Shown here: piece after piece, positions 1-5,888 of the stretch
How the letters are laid out: each line of letters opens with the position of its first letter
How positions within the stretch are numbered: position 1 is the first letter of the stretch
DNA from: Candidatus Neomicrothrix sp. UBA7388
GTDB taxonomy: Bacteria > Actinomycetota > Acidimicrobiia > Acidimicrobiales > Poriferisodalaceae
Reading direction: 5' to 3'
NCBI GenBank assembly: GCA_002470695.1
Contig: DKNM01000096.1
Location: forward strand, 2,439 to 9,289
Length of the DNA: 6,851 nucleotides
Position numbers and translations under genes: made by a program
Notes under the pieces: model-generated
Databases searched by the model: none
What the model was told of the DNA's origin: nothing
The model's input: only the letters and a program-made list of their open reading frames with translations

Positions 1-33
1 CCAGTCGAACCCAGCATCAGAAAATAAACATAA

Positions 34-1206
34 TCAAATATCCGCAGCGAGCGACTCGGCGCGATTAGCGACTTCCTGTGGCGGCAAACCCAACGCCTCG
101 GCCGCAATGGCAACTTGATCGAACTCTGCCTTTAGCCCGATAGCGCTTACTTTCACGTCAATTTCATGACCCTCAAAAGTTACTGTCACCGTTCTTCGAT
201 CGGCGACGAACCGGTCAATGTGTCGAGTCCTAACACCAAGACTTCCGGTCAGCACCATGATTTCTCTCGCAAAGCGAGCGGCATCTTCAGGTGAGGCAAG
301 TACTGACAGCGTGTGAGCTGGTCTTCCTTTTTTCATAACAATCGGTGTTACCCAAGCGTCTAGCGCGCCAGTGCCCATCAACTTTGAAATCGCGTACCCA
401 AGTTGCTCCCCGGTTACATCATCGACATTCGTTGTCAACTCAACGACAGCTTCAACTGTCGCTCCATGATTAGAAGCTACGTCTGTCACGGTTCCTATGA
501 TTACTTGGGTGACATTGGCTCTACCGGGCACATCGCGGCTGCCTGCGCCGTAGCCAGAAGAGTGAATAGTCATAGAGGGCATCGCGCCAACTGACGTAGC
601 TAACCCTTTAATAATCGCGGCGCCGGTTGGCGTTGTCAGTTCCAGAGGGCTGTCGATCCCTATTGTTGGGATAGCGTCGAGAAGGTTCACGACGGCAGGT
701 GGGGGATTGGGAAGTATCCCGTGAGCGGCCTTAATTGTTCCCACGCCAACAGCTACAGGTCCGCTACCTATTTCATCTACCTTGAGAGATTCCAGAGCGG
801 CACACGATCCGACAATGTCGACGATGGCGTCGAGAGCGCCAACTTCGTGAAAATGAACTTCGTCAGGCGAAACGCCATGCACTTTTGCCTCAGCAATAGC
901 AAGAGCTTCGAACACGGCCAAGCTTCGTGACCTCACTCGATCAGGAATAGCCGCTCGGTTCAGTATTTCTTGAATAGTTGGCCAACGCCTGTGATGGTGC
1001 TGTTCTGGCGCATCGACTATTGCCCTTGTGGCTTGAAGACTGCTTCGATGGACCAGTTCACTGGACACCGACCATCCGTCGACATCGAGATCGTTGAGAG
1101 TATCGACCACAAAGTCAAGGTCTGCTCCGGCGTCTAACAGAGCCCCGAGCGTCATATCGCCAGCGATTCCCGCAAAGGGATGAAACCAAGCAATCGTGCG
1201 TGTCAT
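34..1206 (-). CDS. larC: LarC, nickel insertion protein of nickel-pincer cofactor synthesis
   Basis: LarC inserts nickel into pyridinium-3,5-bisthiocarboxylic acid mononucleotide, the last step in making the nickel-pincer nucleotide cofactor first found in lactate racemase; it acts in the cytoplasm. The 390-residue product begins with the family motif around residues 9-27 (HPFAGIAGDM then LGALLDAG). It has a short His cluster at 70-72, a VHFHEVGALDAIVDIVG block at 117-133, a TTPTGAAI block at 191-198, and the C-terminal signature TNVDDVTGEQLG (259-270) followed by MKKGRP (291-296). Length is close to the usual family size, and both halves (LarC1-like and LarC2-like) lie in one frame, unlike Lactobacillus plantarum larC, which needs a programmed frameshift. 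Its ATG overlaps the larB stop in an ATGA, implying translational coupling. The end is complete, with TGA at 34-36. Identification is firm; nickel chemistry is inferred from the family. Confidence 0.93.
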   Translation of the reverse strand: MTRTIAWFHPFAGIAGDMTLGALLDAGADLDFVVDTLNDLDVDGWSVSSELVHRSSLQATRAIVDAPEQHHHRRWPTIQEILNRAAIPDRVRSRSLAVFEALAIAEAKVHGVSPDEVHFHEVGALDAIVDIVGSCAALESLKVDEIGSGPVAVGVGTIKAAHGILPNPPPAVVNLLDAIPTIGIDSPLELTTPTGAAIIKGLATSVGAMPSMTIHSSGYGAGSRDVPGRANVTQVIIGTVTDVASNHGATVEAVVELTTNVDDVTGEQLGYAISKLMGTGALDAWVTPIVMKKGRPAHTLSVLASPEDAARFAREIMVLTGSLGVRTRHIDRFVADRRTVTVTFEGHEIDVKVSAIGLKAEFDQVAIAAEALGLPPQEVANRAESLAADI

Positions 1207-1952
1207 GACTGATTATCTCGATTCAGGATACGCATGGTCGCCATCGCCGCTCCGAAACCGTTGTCAATGCCAACGACTGTTACGCCAGCAGCGCATGTCG
1301 CATGCATGGAAAGCAACGCGGTTACCCCTTCAAGTCCAGCGCCGTACCCAACACTTGTTGGCACTGCAATCACCGGGGCAGAACTTAAACCGCCGACTGC
1401 AGTTGCAAGAGCGCCCTCCATGCCAGCGATGGTGATGATCACTTCTGCGTCTAATAGATCGTCGAGGACTGCGAGTAACCGATGTAGCCCAGCTACGCCG
1501 ATGTCAGTCAGGACTGTCGGTGTGACTCCGTGTGCTTTCAGCACAGCGCATGTTTCATCCGCTACGGGTAGATCAGCTGTACCCGCTGCTGCAACGATGA
1601 CCTTCGCATCAAGCGGGGGTGCTTGACGCCAAATAACAGTTGCATCGACGACTACTCCATCAGCGTGAGCATCGATGACTGCCGCAATCTGATCGTCAGT
1701 GGCGCGGGTCAGCAAAACTGGACCAGACCCGTTCTCAAGCAATTCTCGAACGATTTCGACGCATTGCTCAGGAGATTTGTTGGGGCCATAAATCGCCTCA
1801 GGTGAACCCGTACGAATGTTTCTGTGGTGATCAATTTTTGCGTGGCCAAGGTCCGCGAAAGGCAAGCGACGCAAAGAATTCAATGCATCGTCAGGCCCAA
1901 CCTTTCCGGCCTTTACTAGTTCGAGAAGCTCGCGAAGCTTTAATTCATCCAT
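1203..1952 (-). CDS. larB: LarB, pyridinium-3,5-biscarboxylic acid mononucleotide synthase
   Basis: LarB carboxylates and hydrolyses nicotinic acid adenine dinucleotide to the dicarboxylated mononucleotide, the first step of nickel-pincer nucleotide synthesis. The 249-residue protein has a helical N-terminal part (about 1-110), then a PurE-like (AIR carboxylase) domain. Visible motifs are AGTADLPVADE (123-133), TDIGVAGLHRLL (149-160), AGMEGALATAVGGL (176-189), PVIAVPTSVGYGAG (193-206) and VGIDNGFGAAMA (227-238). Cys220, in MHATCAAG, sits where the covalent-catalysis cysteine of L. plantarum LarB is expected; that alignment is from memory. The ATG at 1950-1952 is the only standard start before an in-frame stop upstream. 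No good Shine-Dalgarno sequence precedes it. It is the first gene of a larBC pair and must be transcribed from the 34-base gap shared with pheA or from within the start of pheA. Confidence 0.94.
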   Translation of the reverse strand: MDELKLRELLELVKAGKVGPDDALNSLRRLPFADLGHAKIDHHRNIRTGSPEAIYGPNKSPEQCVEIVRELLENGSGPVLLTRATDDQIAAVIDAHADGVVVDATVIWRQAPPLDAKVIVAAAGTADLPVADETCAVLKAHGVTPTVLTDIGVAGLHRLLAVLDDLLDAEVIITIAGMEGALATAVGGLSSAPVIAVPTSVGYGAGLEGVTALLSMHATCAAGVTVVGIDNGFGAAMATMRILNRDNQS

Positions 1953-1986
1953 AATCTTTAGTTCTTGAGGCGTATCCTGCCACGAA
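1953..1986. promoter_or_regulatory. Compact divergent control region between larB and pheA
   Basis: Only 34 bases separate the two divergent start codons. On the plus strand TATCCT at 1973-1978 fits the TANNNT -10 pattern and lies 8 bases before the pheA GTG, so transcription could begin at or next to the start codon, giving a leaderless mRNA. The only purine-rich ribosome-site candidate, GAGG at 1967-1970, is 16 bases from the GTG, too far for normal use. No convincing -35 element or larB-directed -10 is visible, so the larB promoter may lie inside pheA. Confidence 0.4.
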
Positions 1987-2955
1987 GTGAGTACTAATCA
2001 GCCAACCACGAACATAGAACTTGTGCCAGCCGCAACGCGGGTTGGCTTCATGGGTCCCCACGGCACCTTCACTGAACAAGCTCTCTTAAGCCAGCCAGAC
2101 CTCGCCGCAGCTGACACCCGGCCTTTTGATTCAATTCCCGATGTGCTCAACGGTCTCGTCACCGGTGAAGTCGACTTAGGTTTCGTTCCAATAGAGAACG
2201 CCATCGAGGGGGCCGTAAATGTAACTCAGGATGCGTTGGCCTTTGATCTTGATCTACGAATACAACGCGAAGTTGTCCTTGACGTTCAACTCAATCTTCT
2301 CGCTCTCCCGGGTACGCAGCTCGCCGATATTCATACGGTGGTGTCATTCCCGGTTGCGGTCGCACAATGTCGTAGTTTTCTTCGTGAGCACATCCCGGAT
2401 GCGGAAATTCAAGCGGCAACATCTACCGCGGAAGCGGCTCGCCAAGTAGGAGAACAGCGCCTCGAAGGTGTTGCAACAATTTCTAATCCGCTAGCTGCTG
2501 AGCTCTATGGCCTCGAAGCCATTGCTGAGGCTGTCGAAGATCACACTGGTAATCAAACAAGGTTTCTTCTGTTAGCTCGTGAAGGAGTTCCCGGCCCAAC
2601 CGGACACGACAAAACCAGTGTTGTCGTATTCCAAAGGGCCAATGAGCCGGGAAGCCTTTTGGCTATCTTGCATGAGTTCGCTGCCCGCAATATTGATCTA
2701 TCGCGTTTGGAATCGCGACCAACCCGTCGGGTATTAGGGGATTATTGCTTTCTTCTTGATTTTGAGGGTCACATTGGTGATGAGGTTGTGGCTGATTGCT
2801 TGCGTGATTTAAAGATGAAGCAGGGTGACATCAAATTCTTAGGTTCATATCCCGCTGCCGGTCATGAAGGCGAGCAAGTGCGCAGGGAGAATGACGCGAA
2901 CTGGCGAGATGCTGCGGATTGGGTTCAGCATCTACGTGACCAGATTGGTTTGTAA
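1987..2955 (+). CDS. pheA: Prephenate dehydratase with C-terminal ACT domain
   Basis: The enzyme converts prephenate to phenylpyruvate with loss of water and CO2, the committed step to phenylalanine, in the cytoplasm. The 322-residue protein has a type-2 periplasmic-binding-like catalytic domain at about 18-197, opening with GFMGPHGTFTEQAL (20-33) and VPIENAIEG (67-75) and closing with the catalytic TRF motif (191-193, in NQTRFLLL). A phenylalanine-sensing ACT domain follows at about 209-288, with the GSL turn (222-224) and the ESRPTRR motif (242-248) associated with allosteric Phe binding. There is no chorismate mutase domain, so this is the monofunctional type. A polar tail of about 30 residues follows the ACT domain. 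The start is GTG; an in-frame TGA at 1966-1968 excludes longer versions with an ordinary start. Feedback inhibition by phenylalanine is expected from the ACT domain. Confidence 0.96.
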   Translation: MSTNQPTTNIELVPAATRVGFMGPHGTFTEQALLSQPDLAAADTRPFDSIPDVLNGLVTGEVDLGFVPIENAIEGAVNVTQDALAFDLDLRIQREVVLDVQLNLLALPGTQLADIHTVVSFPVAVAQCRSFLREHIPDAEIQAATSTAEAARQVGEQRLEGVATISNPLAAELYGLEAIAEAVEDHTGNQTRFLLLAREGVPGPTGHDKTSVVVFQRANEPGSLLAILHEFAARNIDLSRLESRPTRRVLGDYCFLLDFEGHIGDEVVADCLRDLKMKQGDIKFLGSYPAAGHEGEQVRRENDANWRDAADWVQHLRDQIGL

Positions 2956-2959
2956 TAAT

Positions 2960-3051
2960 TGGCGGAGGGTGTGGGATTCGAACCCACGGTGACCGCGAAG
3001 CCACACTGGTTTTCAAGACCAGCTCCTTAAACCAGACTCGGACAACCCTCC
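2960..3051 (-). tRNA. tRNA-Ser (anticodon UGA), CCA encoded
   Basis: The minus strand folds as a class II tRNA. The acceptor stem GGAGGGT (3045-3051) pairs with ACCCTCC (2964-2970), the discriminator is G (2963), and an encoded CCA occupies 2960-2962. The anticodon stem CTGGT/ACCAG encloses the loop CTTGAAA, giving anticodon UGA (3013-3015 on plus) for UCN serine codons. A long variable arm and a T arm GTGGG-TTCGAAT-CCCAC complete the fold. Its 3' end lies 4 bases from the pheA stop codon on the opposite strand. Confidence 0.97.
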
Positions 3052-3087
3052 GGACATGAAGGTAGCGCGTCACGTCGCAGATCCATA

Positions 3088-3105
3088 CATCTAGGTCCTA
3101 GGATG
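3088..3105. repeat. Imperfect palindrome in the spacer between the divergent tRNA-Ser genes
   Basis: CATCTAGG and CCTAGGATG form an inverted repeat around one central T, matching except for one extra base in the right arm. It lies within the 115-base gap (3052-3166) between the divergent tRNA-Ser genes, where the promoters of both should be. With almost no loop it is more likely a protein-binding dyad or chance than a terminator. The rest of the gap shows no clear -35/-10 pair; a small GCGG-CTTG-CCGC hairpin lies just before the second tRNA. Confidence 0.25.
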
Positions 3106-3166
3106 TGTCAGTTCGCTTAATCATCAGTAATGGTGTGCAGGTGGACAAAAGGCGGCTTGCCGCTTA

Positions 3167-3255
3167 GGAGAGGTGACAGAGTCTGGTCGAATGTGCTTCC
3201 CTGCTAAGGAAGTGACTGCTCACGCGGTCCGTGGGTTCAAATCCCACCCTCTCCG
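3167..3255 (+). tRNA. tRNA-Ser (anticodon GCU)
   Basis: The plus strand folds as a class II tRNA. The acceptor stem GGAGAGG (3167-3173) pairs with CCTCTCC (3248-3254), and the discriminator is G (3255). The anticodon stem CTTCC/GGAAG encloses CTGCTAA, giving anticodon GCU (3203-3205) for AGC/AGU. The variable arm forms a 5-pair stem (ACTGC/GCGGT), and the T arm is GTGGG-TTCAAAT-CCCAC. The bases after the discriminator are CAA, so CCA must be added after transcription, unlike the UGA tRNA next door. Confidence 0.97.
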
Positions 3256-3263
3256 CAACAACT

Positions 3264-3284
3264 GAATCTTGAGTTTCAATATTC
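3264..3284 (+). other. Small hairpin between tRNA-Ser(GCU) and tRNA-Arg
   Basis: GAATCTTGA and TCAATATTC pair over 8 of 9 positions around a 3-base loop, starting 8 bases after tRNA-Ser(GCU). No T run follows, so it is not a classical terminator. It could mark a processing site in a common tRNA transcript or be chance. Confidence 0.25.
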
Positions 3285-3297
3285 GGTTCGGGCTGCG

Positions 3298-3303
3298 TAC
3301 ACT
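3298..3303 (+). promoter_or_regulatory. Candidate -10 element for tRNA-Arg
   Basis: TACACT matches the bacterial -10 consensus TANNNT and would place the transcript start near 3310, about 8 bases before the mature tRNA-Arg. A weak -35-like TTTCAA lies 18 bases upstream (3274-3279) and overlaps the small hairpin there. If used, tRNA-Arg has its own promoter as well as possible read-through from tRNA-Ser. Confidence 0.35.
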
Positions 3304-3317
3304 GCGGTCCTCAAATA

Positions 3318-3391
3318 GCGCCTCTAGCTCAGTTGGATAGAGCGTCTGGCTACGGACCAGAAGGTCGGGGGTTCGAATCCCTCGGGGCGCG
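3318..3391 (+). tRNA. tRNA-Arg (anticodon ACG)
   Basis: This is a 74-base class I cloverleaf. The acceptor GCGCCTC (3318-3324) pairs with GGGGCGC (3384-3390) with one T-G wobble, and the discriminator is G (3391). The D arm contains AGCTCAGTTGGATAGAGC, the anticodon stem TCTGG/CCAGA encloses CTACGGA, giving ACG (3352-3354), and the T loop is TTCGAAT. CCA is not encoded. A34 is normally edited to inosine by TadA so that it reads CGU, CGC and CGA. The 131 bases that follow, up to 3522, hold no recognisable gene or terminator; the only structure seen is a 5-pair ACGCT/AGCGT hairpin at 3412-3429 without a T run. Confidence 0.97.
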
Positions 3392-3522
3392 CTAAATAGA
3401 AATGCCGAATAACGCTTTATGCCCAGCGTAAGCGGCGCAGGGTATTCGACGTTCTCCTCCAGAGCCTTTGTGAAGATGTTTATTGGCAGGTAATCCTGTG
3501 TTGCCTTGGCTTCGCGTTGCAG

Positions 3523-4149
3523 CTAACTACTTTTGCCTGCCAATGACTTTCCGAATGTCACCATTACCGAAGTGATGATCATAAAGAGCAGCGACAGAAT
3601 GATTCCAACGAACATTGTTGGAGCTGGAATCATCGCTACAACGAAGGCAACAAAACCTATCCAACTCAGCCACTTAGGCAGAAGCCCGCTACTTAATGCT
3701 GCAAGCGCGATCGCTAGTACTAGGGTCGCCATACCGGCGTGCATGGGCCAGAAAAACGCATCCCAGATAGCGTGAATGGTTTTCATTGCGTCGGGGGACA
3801 TGTTGTCGGCCTGTATCGATAGTGCTGCTCGCAGCGTTGAATCGACTGCTAGGCCAGCGACCGCGATCAGGGTTGCGCCAGCTACAAGCATGCCAAGTAA
3901 TTGTTGTCCGGTATCGCGCACTCGTTGAGACATGCAAATTCCGAATACAAGCATGGAAAGTGCTCCGAGGATGGCTAGCCAGGAACCTATAAAGACTCGG
4001 TCTTGGTTCTGCACATAGAGGTCGGCTATTTCTTGTGCGCTTTCTTCGGTTGATGCCCACCTTCCATGTACTGCGAATGAGATAAGTACGAGGGCAATCC
4101 CAATAATTGCGCCAAGGGGTCCGTAGCGTTGAAGCTTCTGTTCCACCAT
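3523..4149 (-). CDS. Six-helix integral membrane protein of unknown function
   Basis: I do not recognise the family. The 208-residue product is hydrophobic, with probable membrane helices near 11-28, 53-73, 83-102, 133-153, 160-176 and 179-199. A hydrophilic loop (29-52, rich in Glu, Gln and Asp) follows helix 1, and a second loop near 103-132 contains MSPDAMKTIHAIWDAFFWP. The tail is short and basic. The ATG at 4147-4149 is chosen because GGAAGGAA (4155-4162) lies 5 bases upstream; an upstream TTG at 4195-4197 would add 16 unsupported residues. It lies 78 bases downstream of the NrtR-like regulator on the same strand, so the two may share a transcript. Inference: it could be a target or partner of that regulator, but nothing resembles a known nicotinamide transporter such as PnuC. 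Confidence 0.8.
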   Translation of the reverse strand: MVEQKLQRYGPLGAIIGIALVLISFAVHGRWASTEESAQEIADLYVQNQDRVFIGSWLAILGALSMLVFGICMSQRVRDTGQQLLGMLVAGATLIAVAGLAVDSTLRAALSIQADNMSPDAMKTIHAIWDAFFWPMHAGMATLVLAIALAALSSGLLPKWLSWIGFVAFVVAMIPAPTMFVGIILSLLFMIITSVMVTFGKSLAGKSS

Positions 4150-4195
4150 GTTTGTTCCTTCCGTCACTAGGCGACAAAGTACACGCTGTCGGTTC

Positions 4196-4209
4196 AAGTT
4201 CCGGGACTT
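4196..4209. repeat. 14-base dyad in the gap between nrtR and the membrane protein gene
   Basis: AAGTTCCGGGACTT is self-complementary apart from one T-G pair. It sits in the 78-base gap downstream of the regulator and upstream of the membrane protein's ribosome site. It has no loop and no T run, so it is more like an operator than a terminator; it could equally be chance. Confidence 0.25.
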
Positions 4210-4227
4210 TGGTTATCGTTCATTACT

Positions 4228-4926
4228 TTACGAATCGTGGGGGAAGTGAAATGGCGGGGATACTTCCACTCGACGTGAATTAGTAAATATTTCAGCTGGT
4301 CGACCCCTACCTTTCTCCGAGGCTGGGGGGGTGTTGGTTTTTGTGATGAAACCAGGAGACGATCGCACTTTTCGCTGAAAGTTCCCGGCGGCTATTTCTG
4401 TTCCAAAGACGACTTCATAGACCCGGTGAAGCTCTCGAATGGAAAACGTGGTCGGGCAGAAGTCGGTAACGACAGACGAGTTACACAGTGCGCGTTTCAA
4501 ATGAGCGATTGCCGTAATTGCGATAGTTCGGTGGTCAAACGCAAACCGCTCTGACTCAGCTAAGGCGTGAATTGCCGAAACCACAGGTGGTTGTGGTTGA
4601 AGGTGCTCGGGAGCTATGGCCCCCCAGTAGCAGACAGCGATCGACCGCCGCTGAGGATCGCGATCCGGTTCTCCAAAAACCTTCAATTGCTGGAGAATTG
4701 CCGATGAGCCGTGAACTATTTCGGAGAGCGACCGATGTGCCGCAGCTTCCAAGCTTTCCTGCATTCTAGGGTTAGCGCCAGGGAGCTCCCAATGAAAGCG
4801 AAAGGGCCCCTCCGTCCGCTCGCGGGCACACATCACCAGCTCACTTTCAATGATCGTGAACAGCACGGTGTGTACGGAAAGATTTGTTAAATAGTGCCCT
4901 TGAAAAGCTTCGTCAGTCGTACTCAT
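4228..4926 (-). CDS. nrtR: NrtR-family regulator (Nudix-like domain plus winged helix)
   Basis: NrtR proteins are DNA-binding regulators with a Nudix-related sensor domain, in many cases responding to ADP-ribose and controlling NAD synthesis or sugar use. The 232-residue protein starts with a Nudix-like fold (about 15-145), recognisable from NLSVHTVLFTI, WELPGANP (46-53) and ESLEAAAHRSLSEI (57-70). The Nudix box is degraded: the REUXEE core reads RSLSEI, losing key metal-binding glutamates, which fits a ligand sensor rather than a hydrolase. The C-terminal winged helix (about 155-216) has FSIRELHRVYEVVFG, NFQRKV and KGRGRPAEIF, characteristic of the family. The ATG at 4924-4926 has only a weak ribosome site. 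It faces a very A/T-rich control region with repeated TAATTAT, a likely autoregulatory operator. Exact target genes cannot be read from the sequence. Confidence 0.85.
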   Translation of the reverse strand: MSTTDEAFQGHYLTNLSVHTVLFTIIESELVMCARERTEGPFRFHWELPGANPRMQESLEAAAHRSLSEIVHGSSAILQQLKVFGEPDRDPQRRSIAVCYWGAIAPEHLQPQPPVVSAIHALAESERFAFDHRTIAITAIAHLKRALCNSSVVTDFCPTTFSIRELHRVYEVVFGTEIAAGNFQRKVRSSPGFITKTNTPPASEKGRGRPAEIFTNSRRVEVSPPFHFPHDS

Positions 4927-4940
4927 AAGGTCAGACTTTC

Positions 4941-4998
4941 ATTAATTATCAGATATAAAATAATTATATATACTTTTAATTATATTAATTATAATAAA
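4941..4998. promoter_or_regulatory. A/T-rich divergent control region with four TAATTAT repeats
   Basis: Of 58 bases only 3 are G or C, far below the rest of the window. TAATTAT occurs at 4943, 4961, 4977 and 4986; three copies are extended to TTAATTAT. A 17-base inverted repeat, ATTATA-TTAAT-TATAAT, covers 4979-4995. Its right arm is a perfect TATAAT that could serve as -10 for the plus-strand gene at 5076, with a leader of about 74 bases. On minus, GATAAT (4945-4950) could be the -10 for nrtR. Repressor sites overlapping both promoters would be typical for a divergent regulator, and NrtR is the obvious candidate binder. That assignment is inference. Confidence 0.5.
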
Positions 4999-5040
4999 GG
5001 TTGTCTGGTTCTCGTAGTTCGCCGTTTACACATAACCTAG

Positions 5041-5050
5041 GCTTGCAAGC
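5041..5050. repeat. Perfect 10-base palindrome GCTTGCAAGC in the leader of the DUF6159-like gene
   Basis: GCTTGCAAGC is exactly self-complementary and begins in the last base of a CCTAGG palindrome (5036-5041). It lies 13 bases before the AAGGAG ribosome site. It may be an operator half of the 149-base divergent region; a 10-base palindrome alone is weak evidence. Confidence 0.25.
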
Positions 5051-5063
5051 GGAATCGATACAC

Positions 5064-5069
5064 AAGGAG
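5064..5069 (+). promoter_or_regulatory. Strong ribosome binding site fixing a GTG start
   Basis: AAGGAG ends 6 bases before the GTG at 5076-5078, the ideal distance. It supports this non-ATG start, which would otherwise be ambiguous. Confidence 0.85.
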
Positions 5070-5075
5070 TTTTGA

Positions 5076-5888
5076 GTGTTCAAGCGTACGTGGGGTTTAG
5101 CCAAGTCATCGATGACCGTCATCCGACTCGACCGTGAATTACTTGTGCTTCCGGTCCTTAACGCTCTCGCTGCCATCGTCTACGCGCTGCTACTTTGGCT
5201 AATCGCCTCAGGACTTGGTGTCGACTTCACTGGCGAAACCAGCTCAGGAGGCTCAGGTCTCATAGCTATAGGCCTTCTTGGTCTTGTTGGTATGAATGTC
5301 ATCAACACTTTCTTCAAAGGTGCGCTCGTCTCGGGAGCCCATGAACGATTCACGGGTGGCGATCCGACAATCAGCTCATCCTTATCAGGTGCTTCATCTC
5401 GGCTACATCGCCTCGTGCCGTGGGCATTAATGGCAACAACGGTCGGCATCATCATGTCAATAATCGAACGACAAGGCGGGCAGCTCGGCCGCATCGCACG
5501 AGGGCTTTTCGACATGGCCTGGGGTGTCATTACCTTCCTAATCGTCCCCGTCGTCATGTTTGATGACCTTGGGCCGATCGCAGGGCTCAAGCGATCCGGA
5601 CAGTTACTTCGTACCTCATGGGGAGAAAACCTGACAGCCCAAGTCGGTTTTGGTCTACTCACAGTTGTCATGGCGATACCCGGCATAATCCTCATCGCTC
5701 TTGGGTCTTCAACTGGAATTTGGGCGCTAATGGTGATCGGAGTACTTGCCATCATGTTCGCCGCCGTCGTCGCCGCGGCCCTGAACGGCATTTTCCAAAC
5801 AGCGCTGTATCTCTACGTCACCACTGGTGAGACACCAACGGGATTTGGAGAACAACAATTGTCATCCTCATTTAATCCTCAGGGATAG
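5076..5888 (+). CDS. DUF6159-like integral membrane protein
   Basis: The 270-residue product resembles the uncharacterised DUF6159 membrane family: a short N-terminal segment (FKRTWGLAKSSMTVIRLDREL) leads into the first helix, and a conserved-looking MFDDLGPIAGLKRSGQLLRTSWGEN stretch lies between two helices (I give it in outline: residues 161-185, with acidic DD, basic KR and Trp182). Probable helices lie near 22-46, 60-82, 113-131, 146-162, 190-210 and 215-247. The N-terminal and 165-185 segments look like amphipathic cytoplasmic elements. The C-terminus is short and polar. A strong AAGGAG precedes the GTG start. The gene is divergent from nrtR and shares its control region, so the regulator may control it. 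Its TAG stop directly abuts the stop of the next gene. The family name is from recall and the function is unknown. Confidence 0.82.
   Translation: MFKRTWGLAKSSMTVIRLDRELLVLPVLNALAAIVYALLLWLIASGLGVDFTGETSSGGSGLIAIGLLGLVGMNVINTFFKGALVSGAHERFTGGDPTISSSLSGASSRLHRLVPWALMATTVGIIMSIIERQGGQLGRIARGLFDMAWGVITFLIVPVVMFDDLGPIAGLKRSGQLLRTSWGENLTAQVGFGLLTVVMAIPGIILIALGSSTGIWALMVIGVLAIMFAAVVAAALNGIFQTALYLYVTTGETPTGFGEQQLSSSFNPQG

Noticed and set aside
1..33. Possible start of a third lar gene on the minus strand
   Set aside because: An ATG near 18 opens a frame to the edge, but only a few codons are visible, too few to identify.
1234..1626. 130-residue plus-strand open frame
   Set aside because: Antisense to the well-conserved larB; composition is Ala/Thr/Pro/Ser-rich as expected of a shadow frame.
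2831..3073. 80-residue minus-strand open frame
   Set aside because: It runs through tRNA-Ser(UGA) and the end of pheA; its sequence includes the translated T arm of the tRNA.
2960..3391. tRNA cluster as an integration site for a mobile element
   Set aside because: No integrase gene and no repeated tRNA 3' end were seen nearby; the flanking genes look like ordinary chromosomal genes.
3412..3429. Possible terminator after tRNA-Arg
   Set aside because: Only a 5-pair stem with an 8-base loop and no T run.
3689..4177. 162-residue minus-strand open frame
   Set aside because: It overlaps the six-helix membrane protein in another frame; the product is Arg/Ser/Thr-rich without membrane or domain pattern.
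4150..4197. Sixteen-residue N-terminal extension of the membrane protein from a TTG codon
   Set aside because: The internal ATG at 4147-4149 has an excellent GGAAGGAA ribosome site, which lies inside the supposed extension.
5180..5791. 203-residue open frame on the minus strand
   Set aside because: It is fully antisense to the DUF6159-like gene, whose strong ribosome site and membrane pattern identify it as real. The antisense product is Pro/Ser/Met-rich low-complexity sequence with no family resemblance.
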